Position numbers and translations under genes: made by a program | Notes under the pieces: model-generated | Told to the model about the DNA's origin: nothing | Database searches by the model: none | Seen by the model: the letters and a program-made list of their open reading frames with translations, nothing else | Source: Scenedesmus sp. ARA3 | Lineage: Eukaryota; Chlorophyta; Chlorophyceae; Sphaeropleales; Scenedesmaceae | DNA length: 23,329 nucleotides | Assembly (NCBI GenBank): GCA_004335835.1 | Contig: RWJK01000628.1 | Coordinates: 1 to 23,329, forward strand | Direction: 5' to 3' | In this document: piece after piece, positions 1-9,780 of the stretch | Layout of the letters: every line of letters begins with the position of its first letter | Position numbering within the stretch: position 1 is the stretch's first letter

Positions 1-100
1 GCCTGCAAATGTATCACACAACAGCAGCAAGGAGGAGCAGGGTGAAGCCCAGCACAGTTGCCTATACTATGAGTGAGCAGAGCTGGGATGGTGCGTGCCT

Positions 101-153
101 GCAGAGGATGACACATGGGTTATCAGCACTACAAGCTCTGTGTCATCCTCTGC
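101..153. repeat. 15-bp perfect inverted repeat (hairpin) in HAS1 intron
   Basis: Positions 101-115 (GCAGAGGATGACACA) and 139-153 are exact reverse complements separated by a 23-nt loop. The element lies in the intron of the HAS1-like gene that runs off the left edge. A stem of this length could fold in the pre-mRNA. No target-site duplication or further terminal repeat is visible, so a mobile origin is not supported. Confidence 0.6.
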
Positions 154-307
154 CTCTGTTACTGCCTCTGTTACTTCAAGTATGGATGTAGTACTGGTAC
201 TGCACTAATATCTTTGAAATCAAAAGCAACTGCGCAGCTGCTAACATTGCAGAGTATACAAGTACTCATGCATAACACCCCTGCAAGCATCTCTCATTCC
301 CGCCCAA

Positions 308-594
308 CTGCATTTCTGTCATGTAGGTGAACTGCATCTCCTCAGCTGGTGCCATCACTATCAAACACAACTGCTCAGCTGCCGAACACAAACAAACCCC
401 TCTATCAGACATCCGAACTCCTGGCTACCTGCACTTCAGTCATGCAGGTGAACTTCATCTCCTCGACGCCACTTCCCCTTCCATTACTGATCGGCTGCTA
501 ATGACAGGGCTGTGTCAACTTTCCTGCAAAAACCTCTCATCCCCGCCCACCTGCACTCCCGTCATGTAGGTGAACTTCATCTCCTCGAGGAACT
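308..594 (-). repeat. 3'-end echoes of the HAS1 helicase exon (three copies)
   Basis: The last 35-40 nt of the exon ending at 666, which encode EEMKFTYMTEVQ, recur downstream in the transcript. The copies end at 551, 429 and 308, a spacing of 115, 122 and 121 nt. The copies at 551 and 429 keep a GT donor. In the copy at 308 it has become TT. The intron sequence between copies is also repeated and alternates in type. The unit before 666 resembles the one before 429, sharing a GCTCAGCTGC-type block. The unit before 551 resembles the one before 308, sharing a CTCTCAT-CCCGCCCA block. This implies a dimeric unit of about 240 bp that was itself duplicated. Confidence 0.85.
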
Positions 595-665
595 GGTGCC
601 AGCACCAACTGCTCAGCTGCTGAACACAAACATTTCCTACGTTTAACGCTTGAGCTCCTGTTTAC

Positions 666-2239
666 CTGCACTTCTGTCATGTAGGTGAACTTCATCTCCT
701 CAATGCCCTTTGCAGTCTGCTCACTCAGCTCAAGGCTGCTGAATGTTGCAGCAGACATGATGCCAGACACCTGCGCTGTGTGCTGCTCCACCTGCAGGGC
801 CAGGCTGCCACCCAGAGGGTCCTTCTGCTTCTTCTTCTGCTGCTTGGCTGCTGCTGCTGCTGCTGCTTGCTCGGGGTCTGGCCGTTGCTTCTGCGGACGG
901 CACAGCAGATGCAAGGGATTGCAGTCAGGTGATGGATGTGGCCGTGTGGGCGTGAGCAGCCGATAGGTGCCGCGCAACGCTGTGCACTTGTCAACATGCA
1001 CAGCGCTGCGGTAACTGCAGTCTAACGATGCGCGAAACCTTCTCATGCTTCTGCTGCAGGTCTGATGCGCACACAACACCTCTGCAGAGTTGATGCACAG
1101 AATGTTTGTGAGCACTGTGCTCGGCAGCCCACTCACTTTGGCTGCGTGCTGCTGCTGCTGCTGCTGCTGCTCTTCCTCTTCCTCTTCACTGTCCTCCACC
1201 TCTGCCTCATCATCATCCTCTTCATCATCTTCTGCATCTTCTCCCTCGTCTAAGCTGCCGTCCTTGCCTGCACGAAAAAGCAAACAAAGCACAACAAACA
1301 AAACAACACCCATTGCACGTCAAATCAGTGTTTGAATTATTGTGTGTGGTTCTCCACATCTAAACCCTCAGCCCCAGGGTTGACACGCGTCATCTGAGCT
1401 GCCTCATAAGCATGCAGCATTCAAAAAGCAGCCAGTGCGGCGGGCACATCAAGTCAGCTGCTTCTTTTGTAAGCCATCCTCTCTCAAAATGCATGCCGAA
1501 ATAAGTGATGCCGAAGCAGCAGGCATCATGTCCTGTGCACGGCATATCCCCCGCTCAAGCTTAGGCCAAGCAAACAGCAGCAGAGGCATGTGCGCAATGA
1601 AAAGCGCTGTCACCTTGCCATGCTGCTGCAACTCGAGTCACACAGAGAGTGCACTGTCATGGGCTGTGTTACTCACCCTCGTCATTGTCACTGTCACTTT
1701 GGATGTCATCCTCTTCAAAGTCATCTGCTGCAGCCATCTGGCCATTGCCTAAGTCAACCATGCGCTCCTCGTCATCTGCATCGCCTGACTCCTGCTTTTC
1801 GCTGCTGCTGTCTGCCTGCTGCCGCGCCTGCTGTTGTAGCTGCCGCTTCAGCTGCTGCTGCTGCGCCTGTGCGTCAGCAGACACCAGAAGCAGACAAATA
1901 AGCATGGGTAGTGTAAGAATGCCAGCTGCAGGTGCTGGGTGCGGACATATGTTATTAGGTATGCATGAGCTTCATTGTACATGGAGTGCAGATGCTTCCG
2001 GAGACTGACAGCCACCGCACAAAAGCCAAACATGGCACGCGTCATGCAGCATCGTTAATGCACATCATTACAATACCTGTGTCGTGTTCAGCACCGTTGA
2101 GCTGCTAGCAAGACATGCAGCCCACCTTTTTGACTGCAGGTGCCTCTGCTGCTGCTGCTGCAGCTGCTGCTGGGCTGGCTTGGCCAGGCTTGCTGCGTTT
2201 GCGTTTGCGCTTCTTTGCCTCCCCGTTAAGGTCTCCCAT
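666..2239 (-). CDS. HAS1: HAS1/DDX18-like DEAD-box RNA helicase, N-terminal part (4 exons, continues past left edge)
   Basis: Exons in transcript order are 2239-2126, 1866-1677, 1267-1137 and 890-666, giving 220 codons. Phases agree at every junction (0, 1, 0), and the donor after 666 (GTAAAC) is phase 0. The start is MGDLNGEAKKRKRKR, a basic nucleolar-type N-terminus. A Gln/Ala stretch, a long Asp/Glu tract in exon 3 and a basic linker follow. Exon 4 carries the Q-motif region with FSSLELSEQTAKGIEEMKF and then TYMTEVQ, which closely matches the start of the helicase core in HAS1/DDX18 proteins. Members of that family remodel pre-60S rRNA in the nucleolus. Motif I, the DEAD box and domain 2 must lie beyond position 1, so activity cannot be judged. 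A related DEAD-box paralogue such as DDX10 is less likely. An upstream ATG at 2415 followed by a donor at 2345 is out of frame and is probably a 5'UTR exon with a short uORF. Confidence 0.72.
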
Positions 2240-2850
2240 ACTGCAAAGTTGCTGTTTGTTTCCTGTTGTATGTCAGGCAGGGCACTGGCAAACAAAGGGT
2301 GAACTCGGTGTTCACGCAGTTGTTGCGTAGCTTTGCTGGTCTTACTTTGAGGATGGTCGGATGGTGCCGGTGGCATCCGAAGCGGCCAGAGAGAAGCTCG
2401 CCGTCGTTTTGTCATGACAACTGCCATGTGACAATTCGGTGGCAGAAGAGGCACTTGCTCGCAGCAACCGTAGTCAACACGACCAGTTGCTTCTAGTAGA
2501 GTGACTACATGCAGAAGAGTCCGAGTACGATTGCCGCAGTTGCGGTGTGAACTGCTGCTCCTGCTTCGCAGTGCCTGTACTTGTAGTCTACACCTGCAGC
2601 ACAGCTAGCTCACGAGCCAATTCACGAATCCAGGGCGAACGCATCGTATTGCCAGCTCCGCAGCATCACAGGCATTTCAGTTGCTGCTAGGTGTCACCTG
2701 CTGGGTGTGAAGACAGGCGTTCTGACACAGCCAAACCTGTACAATCAATCAACTGCATAGTCGCACAACGGGGCATCCGTGGGTGGCTGGGCACCACTAA
2801 GCTGCTGACGAACCCAGCAGCAGTGAAAGCAGCGCAGGAGCCCGGCCACC
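2240..2850. promoter_or_regulatory. Divergent intergenic region between HAS1 and RPC6
   Basis: The two start codons are 611 bp apart on opposite strands, so this stretch must hold both 5'UTRs and promoters. On the minus side, an ATG at 2415 opens a 70-nt segment ending at a donor (AAA|GTAAGA at 2345-2346). A matching acceptor TTGCAG lies directly before the HAS1 start codon, which suggests a 5'UTR intron. I see no clear TATA box. The RPC6 start at 2851 is in a strong context, GCCACCATG. Confidence 0.5.
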
Positions 2851-5800
2851 ATGTCTGCTGCTGGATCTTCTGCAACGTCGAAGGTAACAGGAGACGCTCA
2901 AGTGGAGGCGGCAATCCTCAAGCTGTGTGCACAGAACCCAGAGGTAAGCACAGTAACGTCAATTGCAATGGTTGAGTTGGTTTCGTTCTCTACACACGCA
3001 CGGAGGCATTAGGCAGAACTCAGCCCGTCTTGCAGGACGGCTGCTGTGCTCTCTTTGTGTTGAAGAGCACCTGCATGGCATGTGCTGTGTGTGCTGTGCA
3101 CATCAAAAGGAAAAGCAGAACGTCCCGCAGGAACCACAGCACCTTCTGCAGCAGCTTACGGGACAGCATATGTGATGCCTGGATTCAAGTGTTACGCTGC
3201 TATCCTGTGGCGCAAAGTGTGTTCATTGCTTACAGTTGTCATGTGCCAGAAGCATTTGAGCCGCAGAGCGCACCAGGCGCAGCTACTGCAGCAGCTTGCA
3301 GGACAGCGCCTTGTGGCAGCACTGCAGCAGCTTGCAGGAAGCGCCTCTGCGAAACACTGCAGCCAAAATTCGCAGACAGCGGGCTGCCCCACTCCAGTTG
3401 CCACTTGCACAACCATGCGCTGCTCTATAATTAAACAAACCTACAGATGTTACGTTCGACATGTCACTGTGACACTCTGCATGTGCAGGGCGTCGGCAAT
3501 GACATGGTCACAGGACCGACAGGCCCGCTGGCGCACATTGACCTGGCAGCGCGCGTGACTGCGCTGAACAACCTGCTGCGCAGCAGCAAGGTGGCACTGT
3601 TCAAGCAGGGCACGCAGCTGCTGTATAAGGCAGCACAGCCGCAGGACAACCGGTGAGTGAGGGAGTGTGGCAATTGCTTGATTGTTGATTACATCGTTGT
3701 GCTGCTGAGATGAGCCAGCAGCAGCTATGCGATACTCTGCATGTGCTGTGCTGCATGCTGGTGAAGTAAGGTGTGAAGCTGTACATGTGCATGTGCGTGT
3801 ACGCTGCAAGCATCAGCATAGCGGCAGCTGCTTGTGCTGCAGGACACTTGCTGCAGCTGCTCCTGCAAGACTGTCATGTGCACATCACAGCACACATTCT
3901 GATGCCGTCGTTTTACATCGTTGATTGTGTTGTTTGCCTATCCTGCAGCACCAAGGGCCTGAGTGCAGAGGAGCTGCTGGTGTACCAGGTCATCAAGCAG
4001 GCGGGAAACACAGGTGAGCCGGCAGAGTAGCCGAGCATAAATACAACCAAGTAATGGTCCAACGCATTTGGTCGTTGACATGTGAGAACTGCCTATTTCT
4101 GCTGAACATGCATGCAGTAGGGCCGCGCTTCACAGATGCCCTACAAGCAGCGCTGTTGAGCTGGGAGCATGCAGCCTGCAACGGCGGTGACAGAAATAAT
4201 GCCATTAATGGCTGTGACAGCAGTGACAGCAATGGCGGTGACAGCAAGCGGGGTACCCCGCACCCTGTGACTAGCAACTGTCACCAACATCAATGCAACA
4301 ACATATCTGTCCTGCAGCCGTGTGGTTGTGCGACCTCAATGTGCGCACCAACCTGGCGCAGCCGCACGTCGCCACCACACCACTTTTGAGCGACAACTGA
4401 CACTACCAAGAATGCAAAATCGTAATGCATGCAAACACATGTGTGTCCTGCAGCGTGTGGACGCGCGAACTCAAGGTGCGCACCAACCTGGCGCAGCCAC
4501 AAGCCCACCACGACCAACACCTGATCGTAACTAACTGTTACCAACACCTGTTCAAAACATTTCCTGAACCCTGTGCAGGCGTATGGACGCGCGACCTCAA
4601 GGTGCGCACCAACCTGGCGCAGCCGCAGGTGACCAAGATGCTCAAGGCGCTGGAGGGCAAGAGCCTGATCAAGTCCGTCAAAAACGTGAACAACCCCAGC
4701 CGCAAGCTGTACATGCTGTTCGAGCTGGAGCCCTCGCGCGAGATCACCGGCGGCGCCTGGTGCGTAGGCTGCGTGTCTCTGCATTAATTATTTTGTACAT
4801 ATGTTGCGGGTGCGTATGCGATGGGTTTGTCATACCGCGCAAATGCTGTACATGCGGTTCGCGTTGGAGCCCTCGTGCGAGATCACGGGCGGCGCCTGGC
4901 GCGTGGGTGATTGCCTCTGGTTGTATACATCTGCTGTTGTTGCCTATGCATGAGGTTCTGGTATGTATGGCTTGGCTGTCATGCTTTTCAACTTTTGCCG
5001 TTGCGCGAGATCTTGGTGCGGCGCTGCTGTTGCTGGGATGATGCTTGCGGTTCGGCTTTCCTGACGTTTTCATGCAAGCTGGTCTAATTATGTGTTAATG
5101 CTGGTGCTTGCTTCTCTTGCTTTGCATGGCGAGCGGCTGGTGGTCATAAAGTGGCCTATATGCTGCAGTATTGCATGTGTGTTCCAAGTGCAGCACTGTA
5201 AAAGAGCTGCCGCTGATAGGTGTTGGCTATGTGCTGACTGCGTATCATTGTACCTCTTGCTTCCTGCGTCAGGTACACCGACCAGCAGCTGGACCGTGAG
5301 TTCAAAGAGCTGCTGCTGTTGACTGCTGTGGGCCGTGTGTTGAACCGTAACTGCGTAGTCAAGCGCTCGGTGTTGTGTGTTTTGCATTGCTGCAGGTACA
5401 CTGACCAGCAGCTGGACCGCGAGTTCATTGAGGTGCTGCGGGAGACGTGCTTCAAGCTGGTGGAGCGCCAGGAGGTGCGGCGCTGCAGCAACATGTTAGA
5501 GGGGTGGTTGTATGTGCATGCCTGAAGGTCCTTAGATGCGGGGCCCAGGCACCATCTATTTCGGTGTAGTGTAGCTTGCAATGTGTTGTGTACGGCGTCA
5601 CCTCAACTCTCAGCTGGGCTCTTAGGTACCAACATCATCACTTCCAGCACATCATTGCCGGCAGTGGGGCATACGCTTGCAACACAGCTGACATGCGCGT
5701 ACGTACATGTGATGTGCTGCCGCTGCTGCTGCCGCAGTCGCCGCACATCTGCCTGACTGACATCACGCACTTCATCAACAGCAAGGGCCTGGCGCGCGTG

Positions 5801-6616
5801 GAGCTGCGGGAAGAAGACATCCTCACCATCATGGAGACGCTCATCGCTGACGGACGGTGCGGTACTCACTAGCACAGCGGCAGCCCCCATGCCTAAAGTT
5901 GAGGGAAGTTAGACACCTCAGCACATCATCTTGGAGACGCTCATCGCAGATTGCCGCTGCGCACGCCAATGTCAATTGTCAGACACTAGGGGCTGTAGGG
6001 CAGCAGCAGCAGCAGCAACCCTAAACAATCAGCATCAGCCCAGAGGTGCGGGAGGCGGACATCCTCACCATCTTGGAGACGCTCATCGCTGACGGACGGT
6101 GAGGTTACCAACACTCTTTTCTCTTTTAGGGCTATGGCAGCCCACACCATGTACTTTCGTGACAATGCACACATGTGCACACCGCTGGTAGCGCTGTGCT
6201 GCTCTGAGCTTGTCTTGTTCTGTCTTCTCATCTGTAAGGCTGTTCCTCACTGCCGCACTGCCGAATTGCTCGTTGTCCCATGCTCGCACCCTGCAGGATC
6301 GGGGCCATCGAGCCGCCTGATGAAGGGGGGCGCTGTGCCTAAAATGTTTCAAGGCTGCTCCTCACTGCTTCACTATCCCACTGCCTTGCTGCCTGGCTGC
6401 CTTTGCATCCTTGCTTCCCGTTGCAGGATTGAGTCCATTGAGCCGGCCGATGAAGGGGAGCCGGAGCGCTACAGGACAGCAGTGCTGGCAGTGCCGCACA
6501 GCACGCCCTTCACGGCCATCCCCTGCGGCGTGTGCCCGGTGATGGACCAGTGCTGCGAGGGCAGCCAGATATCGCCGCAGACGTGTGTGTACTACCAGAC
6601 GTGGCTGGACTTCTGA
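2851..6616 (+). CDS. RPC6: DNA-directed RNA polymerase III subunit RPC6 (RPC34/POLR3F)
   Basis: Exons are 2851-2943, 3489-3652, 3949-4013, 4579-4759, 5396-5474, 5738-5856 and 6427-6616. Phases run 0,2,1,2,0,2 without conflict and give 296 residues (human about 316). RPC6 belongs to the RPC3-RPC6-RPC7 heterotrimer, which contacts TFIIIB and helps open promoters for tRNA and 5S genes. The first winged helix spans roughly residues 40-85. The second spans about 88-155 (GVWTRDLKVRTNL, then LKALEGKSLIKSVK), followed by ITGGAWYTDQQ. The third is near 195-234 (RVELREEDILTIMETLI). The C-terminus keeps four cysteines, C267, C270, C276 and C287, in the spacing CX2CX5CX10C. This matches the [4Fe-4S] site known in the human subunit. 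The human linker after the second domain is shortened here, and a small exon between 5475 and 5737 may have been missed. The introns contain many partial exon copies. Confidence 0.95.
4318..4503 (+). repeat. 5'-end echoes of RPC6 exon 4 (two copies)
   Basis: The acceptor side of exon 4 is repeated upstream, at 4318-4370 and 4454-4503. Each copy follows a TCCTGCAG acceptor and encodes a variant of VWTRDLKVRTNLAQP. The true exon begins at 4579, so the spacings are 136 and 125 nt. Neither copy has a donor. The nearer copy is the better preserved. Confidence 0.9.
4841..4898 (+). repeat. 3'-end echo of RPC6 exon 4
   Basis: The final 58 nt of exon 4 (LYMLFELEPSREITGGAW region) recur about 139 nt downstream with several substitutions. 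The donor GT has become GC (TG|GCGCGTGG). A third, heavily decayed trace may lie near 4998-5030, where GCGCGAGATC is still readable. Confidence 0.85.
5273..5313 (+). repeat. 5'-end echo of RPC6 exon 5
   Basis: A copy of the first roughly 40 nt of exon 5 (YTDQQLDREF) follows a GCGTCAG acceptor 123 nt upstream of the real exon start at 5396. It runs into unrelated sequence and has no donor. The flanking exon sequence fixes 5396 as the true exon, because only that copy continues into the conserved EVLRETCFKLVERQE segment. Confidence 0.88.
5924..6098 (+). repeat. 3'-end echoes of RPC6 exon 6 (two copies)
   Basis: The end of exon 6 (ILTIMETLIADGR) is repeated downstream, first as a short decayed copy near 5924-5958 and then as a better copy at 6042-6098. 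The second copy keeps a strong donor (CG|GTGAGG) that is closer to consensus than the real one at 5857 (GTGCGG), so it could compete in splicing. A short CAG run lies between them at about 6000-6018. Confidence 0.88.
6297..6333 (+). repeat. 5'-end echo of RPC6 exon 7
   Basis: GATCGGGGCCATCGAGCCG and the following bases imitate the start of exon 7 (RIESIEPADEG) after a CCCTGCAG acceptor, 130 nt upstream of the real start at 6427. The copy runs into unrelated intron sequence. Confidence 0.85.
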
Positions 6617-6694
6617 GGCTGCTGCAGGCTGGTGATGAGTAATTTTCTCCTGGTGCCTTGCCAGTTCCTTGATTGCACTCCCTGTCCGCAAGCC

Positions 6695-7115
6695 CTTGCT
6701 GCGTGGGCCCGGTGATGTGCCAGTGCTGCAAGGCAGCCAGATCTCGCCGCAGACCTGCGTATATCACCAGACGTGGCTGGACTTCTGAACCTCCTGCAGG
6801 CCGGTGATTGGTTACCTTCTGCTTGTTGCCTAGCCAGTTTCTTAATCGCAGTCCCCTGCGGTGTGCGCCCGATGACGTACCAGTGCTGCGAGGGCAGCCA
6901 AATTTGCCGCAGACGTGTGTGTATTACCAGACGTGGCTGGACGTCTGAGGCTGCCACAGGCTGGTTGTTACTAGTTGGCTTCTGCCTGTTGCCTACACAG
7001 TTCGTTGATTGCCTTGCTGCGTGTGCCCAGTGACCCGCCTGATGGACCAGTGTTGCGAGTTCAGCCATATGTCGTCACAGGCCTGCGTGTATCAAAGATG
7101 CGGCTAGACTTTTGA
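6695..7115 (+). repeat. Three 3' echoes of the RPC6 terminal exon, in the 3'UTR
   Basis: The segment encoding the iron-sulphur cysteines through TWLDF-stop recurs three times after the stop at 6616. The copies end with TGA at 6788, 6948 and 7115, a spacing of 172, 160 and 167 nt. The spacer beginning GAGGCTGC..CAGGCTGG is repeated with them. Each copy has lost continuity through small indels or substitutions: the first is frame-shifted near CTGCAAGGC, the second lacks bases in the ISPQ codons, and the third is the most diverged. They are non-coding relics, although the first is nearly identical at its end. Confidence 0.92.
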
Positions 7116-8021
7116 GGCTGCTCCAGGCTGGGCGTTTGGTGTCGTGTGCGGTTTTTGTGGACAGATGAGGCTATATTGTGCAGGATGTGAACTGCAACCA
7201 GCGGCAGTATAGCGCAGTACATGCAGCAGCCATCTTCTGTGCTGGAAGCTCTGCAGGCTGCCTGTCAGCAGCTTGTACACGCCATATTACATGGTTGCTG
7301 CAGCCTTGATGAGATGCCCTTGCTGCAGTGCTGCACATCTTGACTGCAGCTGACGGCAGAGCTCTGCAGCAAGCATCACTGATGCGTACGCACATGGGTC
7401 TGCTGTGGTCGTGCTTGCTGCCACACATGCTGCAAAGCATGGCGCAGTCCTGCAAAGCCGAGGTTGCATTTCCCTGGCAGCCTGTGCATATGGTCATCAG
7501 GAGTGGTGCATGCAGTGTCGTATCAATGCATAACTGCTGTCCTGTATGCAATGGGATATCCAAGTGCTGGCGACGACCACCATGGTGTAGTGATTGCAGC
7601 ACCACAGCTATGCATGAGCATCTTGCTTGCGACTGGCCATACATTGCTGCAAGGCTCCTTTGCAGGGCAAGTTGGCGGTGCAATACTGCACAGCACACGT
7701 GCCTTTAGCGGACTGCTTGAAGGGGTGTGGTGCAACAGCTGTGTTTGACAGCTGGCAGGTTTCTGGGCACGTTCAAATGTCCAGGGTGTAACTGTGCTGT
7801 GCAGGTCCTGCTTTCTCGGCATTGAATCGGTTGCTATGGTCTGTCAATCTGTGCTGTGATTGTCTTTCATCAGGGCTTTCGGCTCTTGAATGAGTGGTGC
7901 CACTTTTCCCGACACTGCAACTGATCAAGTCTCGCGTCGATTGGCTGCTTAAGCAGCTCTCAAGCCAGTGACAAAGAGTTACTTGCGCTGTTTCTATTGT
8001 GCTAATTGCTCAGCTGCATCA
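7116..8021 (+). other. RPC6 3'UTR remainder and FKBP upstream region
   Basis: No convincing gene was found here on either strand. The open frames in 7171-7748 show no recognisable domain and are not supported by splice signals. The first TGTAA after the RPC6 stop is at 7787-7791, so 7116-7800 is probably the distal part of a 1.2-kb 3'UTR. The FKBP promoter and 5'UTR should lie within the following 220 bp, where I see no clear core element. Confidence 0.5.
7787..7791 (+). terminator. Candidate TGTAA polyadenylation signal for RPC6
   Basis: TGTAA is the usual poly(A) signal of chlorophyte green algae. This is the first occurrence on the plus strand that I find after the RPC6 stop, placing the three tail copies inside the mature 3'UTR. 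Confidence 0.5.
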
Positions 8022-9089
8022 ATGCAGTCGAAGCTCAGCAGCGGTGGGGCTTCCGCAGCTCGCAGCAGCAACGTGCAGCTGCGGGCGCCAACAGTGCCCA
8101 AATCTGCTCAGCTTTGCTCGTCATTGGCCCGTGATGCGTCCACAAGCAGCGTCGTGGTTGACCGCAGGACGCTGCTGGCAGGCACAGCTGCAGTGCTGCT
8201 TGCCACATCTGCAGAAGTTCCAGCAGCAGTAGCAGCCACAAAGGTCACATCAGGGGACTGGAGCTCGCCTGGACTTGCTGCTCCAGAGGACGAGAACCTG
8301 CCAAAGTTCTTCAAGACAGCATCAGGTGTTAAGGTTCAGGAGCTGGCGCCAGGCAGTGGGCAGGAAGCCAAGGCAGGAGACAGCGTGCTCATTGATTACG
8401 TGCTGCGGAGAAACAATGGCTACTTCATCTACTGTGAGCTGTTGCCGCGGCTGTAAAAACTAGCAATGTATCAAGCAGTTGCAGACACTGGGCTCATGTG
8501 GTAGATTGTCCAATGGCAGTTACAGAAAAGGCAGGATTGGCACAGCCCGCCAGCTGTGTTTGCTTGCACCAGTTGGCAGGGATCAGGCACTATTCGCCAC
8601 ACATGCACACATGATGTACCGCAACAGCTGAGTTGCATGTATCATAACAGCTCTACTGGGTGCGTCCTACAGGCATTTGCATCAGGCTCTGTTTCCAGCT
8701 ATGAACAGCCCGTCTGTATGGCCGAATTCACCTGTCCTGCAAGCTATTGCTATTCCTGCTGCTGCTACTCAACATGACATACTTCATGTATCCTGTCTGC
8801 TGCTGCAGCCACCATAGAAGGTGTCAGCTTCCAGCCGCGCGACGTGCCCATAGGCCCAATCAGGCTGCAGCTAGGCAGCGGCAGCGAGGTCATCGAGGGC
8901 TTGCAGGACGCCATTGTAGGCATGCGGCAAGGCGGAAAGCGGCGTGTACTGATTCCCCCGGAGCTCGGCTATGTCAGCAGTGTGCTGCAGCCGCAGCCGC
9001 CCACCTTTGCGACAAAGCGGCAGCTGGCAAACCACAGCAGCGAGTCACTGCTGTTTGAAATCGAGCTGCTGCGGGTGCTGCCTGCTTGA
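8022..9089 (+). CDS. Thylakoid-lumen FKBP-type peptidyl-prolyl isomerase, FKBP16-1-like
   Basis: Two exons, 8022-8433 and 8809-9089, join in phase 1 and give 230 residues. The first roughly 40 residues form a Ser/Ala/Arg-rich plastid transit region. VVVDRRTLLAGTAAVLLATS follows, with a twin arginine at 48-49 and a hydrophobic core. An AVAAT-type cleavage site lies near residue 71. This is a bipartite signal for Tat-dependent import into the thylakoid lumen. The FKBP domain covers about residues 100-228. It has the GD..LIDY strand, RRNNGYFIYSTIEG, GLQDAIVGMRQGGKRR and PPELGY, and ends SSESLLFEIELLRVLP. The aromatic active-site set of FKBP12 is only partly kept (the Trp59 position appears to be Leu, while the Tyr82 position is Tyr), as in many lumenal FKBPs, so isomerase activity may be weak. 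The exact subfamily within FKBP16 is a best guess. No exon echoes are evident in its single intron. Confidence 0.9.
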
Positions 9090-9775
9090 GGGGGCAGTCC
9101 TGCAAGGTGTGAGCAGGGCATAGTTGGGGTGTGAGGGATGTGTGAGCTTACAGCAGTGATCAGCTTTGACCTGTGGGTGAAGTTCTGGGTTCGTTTTCAT
9201 CGTGAGTGTAGGTACTACACGCATGTGTAGCAGAGGTGCAGTCGTGTTGCAGTGATTCAGAGCCATGCCTTTTGAGCTGTGACCAAGACAAGCTTGCTTG
9301 CTATTGAAGTGCTGAGCGGCCTAGCAGCCGAGTTTTCAATGCGTTGCTGTAAAATAATTTTCGACGTGTTATGACTGACATGTGTTGTGCTGGCCTTCAG
9401 CACAGCTCTGCATGTGCCAGCGCACAGCCTTTCTGGGTTGTGCGCTGGCATGCTTTCCTGTTTCAGGTCTGAGGCCACTGTGACAGACTGTGTGACTTTC
9501 ACATCTTGCAACGTGACGGCGTCAAGCATGCCACACGCCAAGCAGTGCTGTTATTTTTGGGCACCTCTGTTGGCTTGATCGATTCAGATTCGATTAATGT
9601 CATGACGCCAACATCTCCATGTTTACAGTCAACTTGGCGTCACCAATCAAGTGATAGCAACGCTGTGCTTGCTTGAGCTTGGACTGTTGAAGCGTGTGCG
9701 GCCGCAGTGCTGCAGGAGGGTGCTAAATTGTGACACGCCAGAGACCAGGATCCATGGGAGTCGAGCACCGCTTGA
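9090..9775. other. Convergent intergenic region with stem-loop
   Basis: This stretch lies between the FKBP stop and the end of the minus-strand transcript that terminates near 9776. It has no supported coding region. It contains a 9-bp inverted repeat, TGACGCCAA at 9603-9611 and TTGGCGTCA at 9634-9642, with a 22-nt loop. The outer bases CTTGAT (9574) and ATCAAG (9646) could extend the fold. The loop also holds a minus-strand TGTAA (9623-9627). Confidence 0.45.
9348..9352 (+). terminator. Candidate TGTAA polyadenylation signal for the FKBP gene
   Basis: First plus-strand TGTAA after the stop codon at 9089, 259 nt downstream, followed by an AT-rich stretch. Confidence 0.55.
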
Positions 9776-9780
9776 TTACA
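9776..9780 (-). terminator. Candidate TGTAA polyadenylation signal, minus strand
   Basis: TTACA on the plus strand, 292 nt beyond the minus-strand stop at 10072. I find no other minus-strand TGTAA between 11467 and this point outside the assembly gap. That leaves open the possibility that the long TPR gene uses this signal too. Confidence 0.45.

Noticed and set aside
685..1335. Plus-strand frames rich in Cys, Leu or Ser opposite the HAS1 exons
   Set aside because: They are shadows of the acidic and Gln-rich coding tracts on the minus strand.
2346..2415. ATG at 2415 as the true HAS1 start
   Set aside because: Splicing from the donor at 2345 to the acceptor before 2239 puts it out of frame with MGDLNGEAKKRKRKR, which continues in phase through four exons.
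7171..7748. Open frames on both strands in the RPC6 3' region
   Set aside because: No domain, no splice support, mutually overlapping frames of biased composition. Best explained as 3'UTR.
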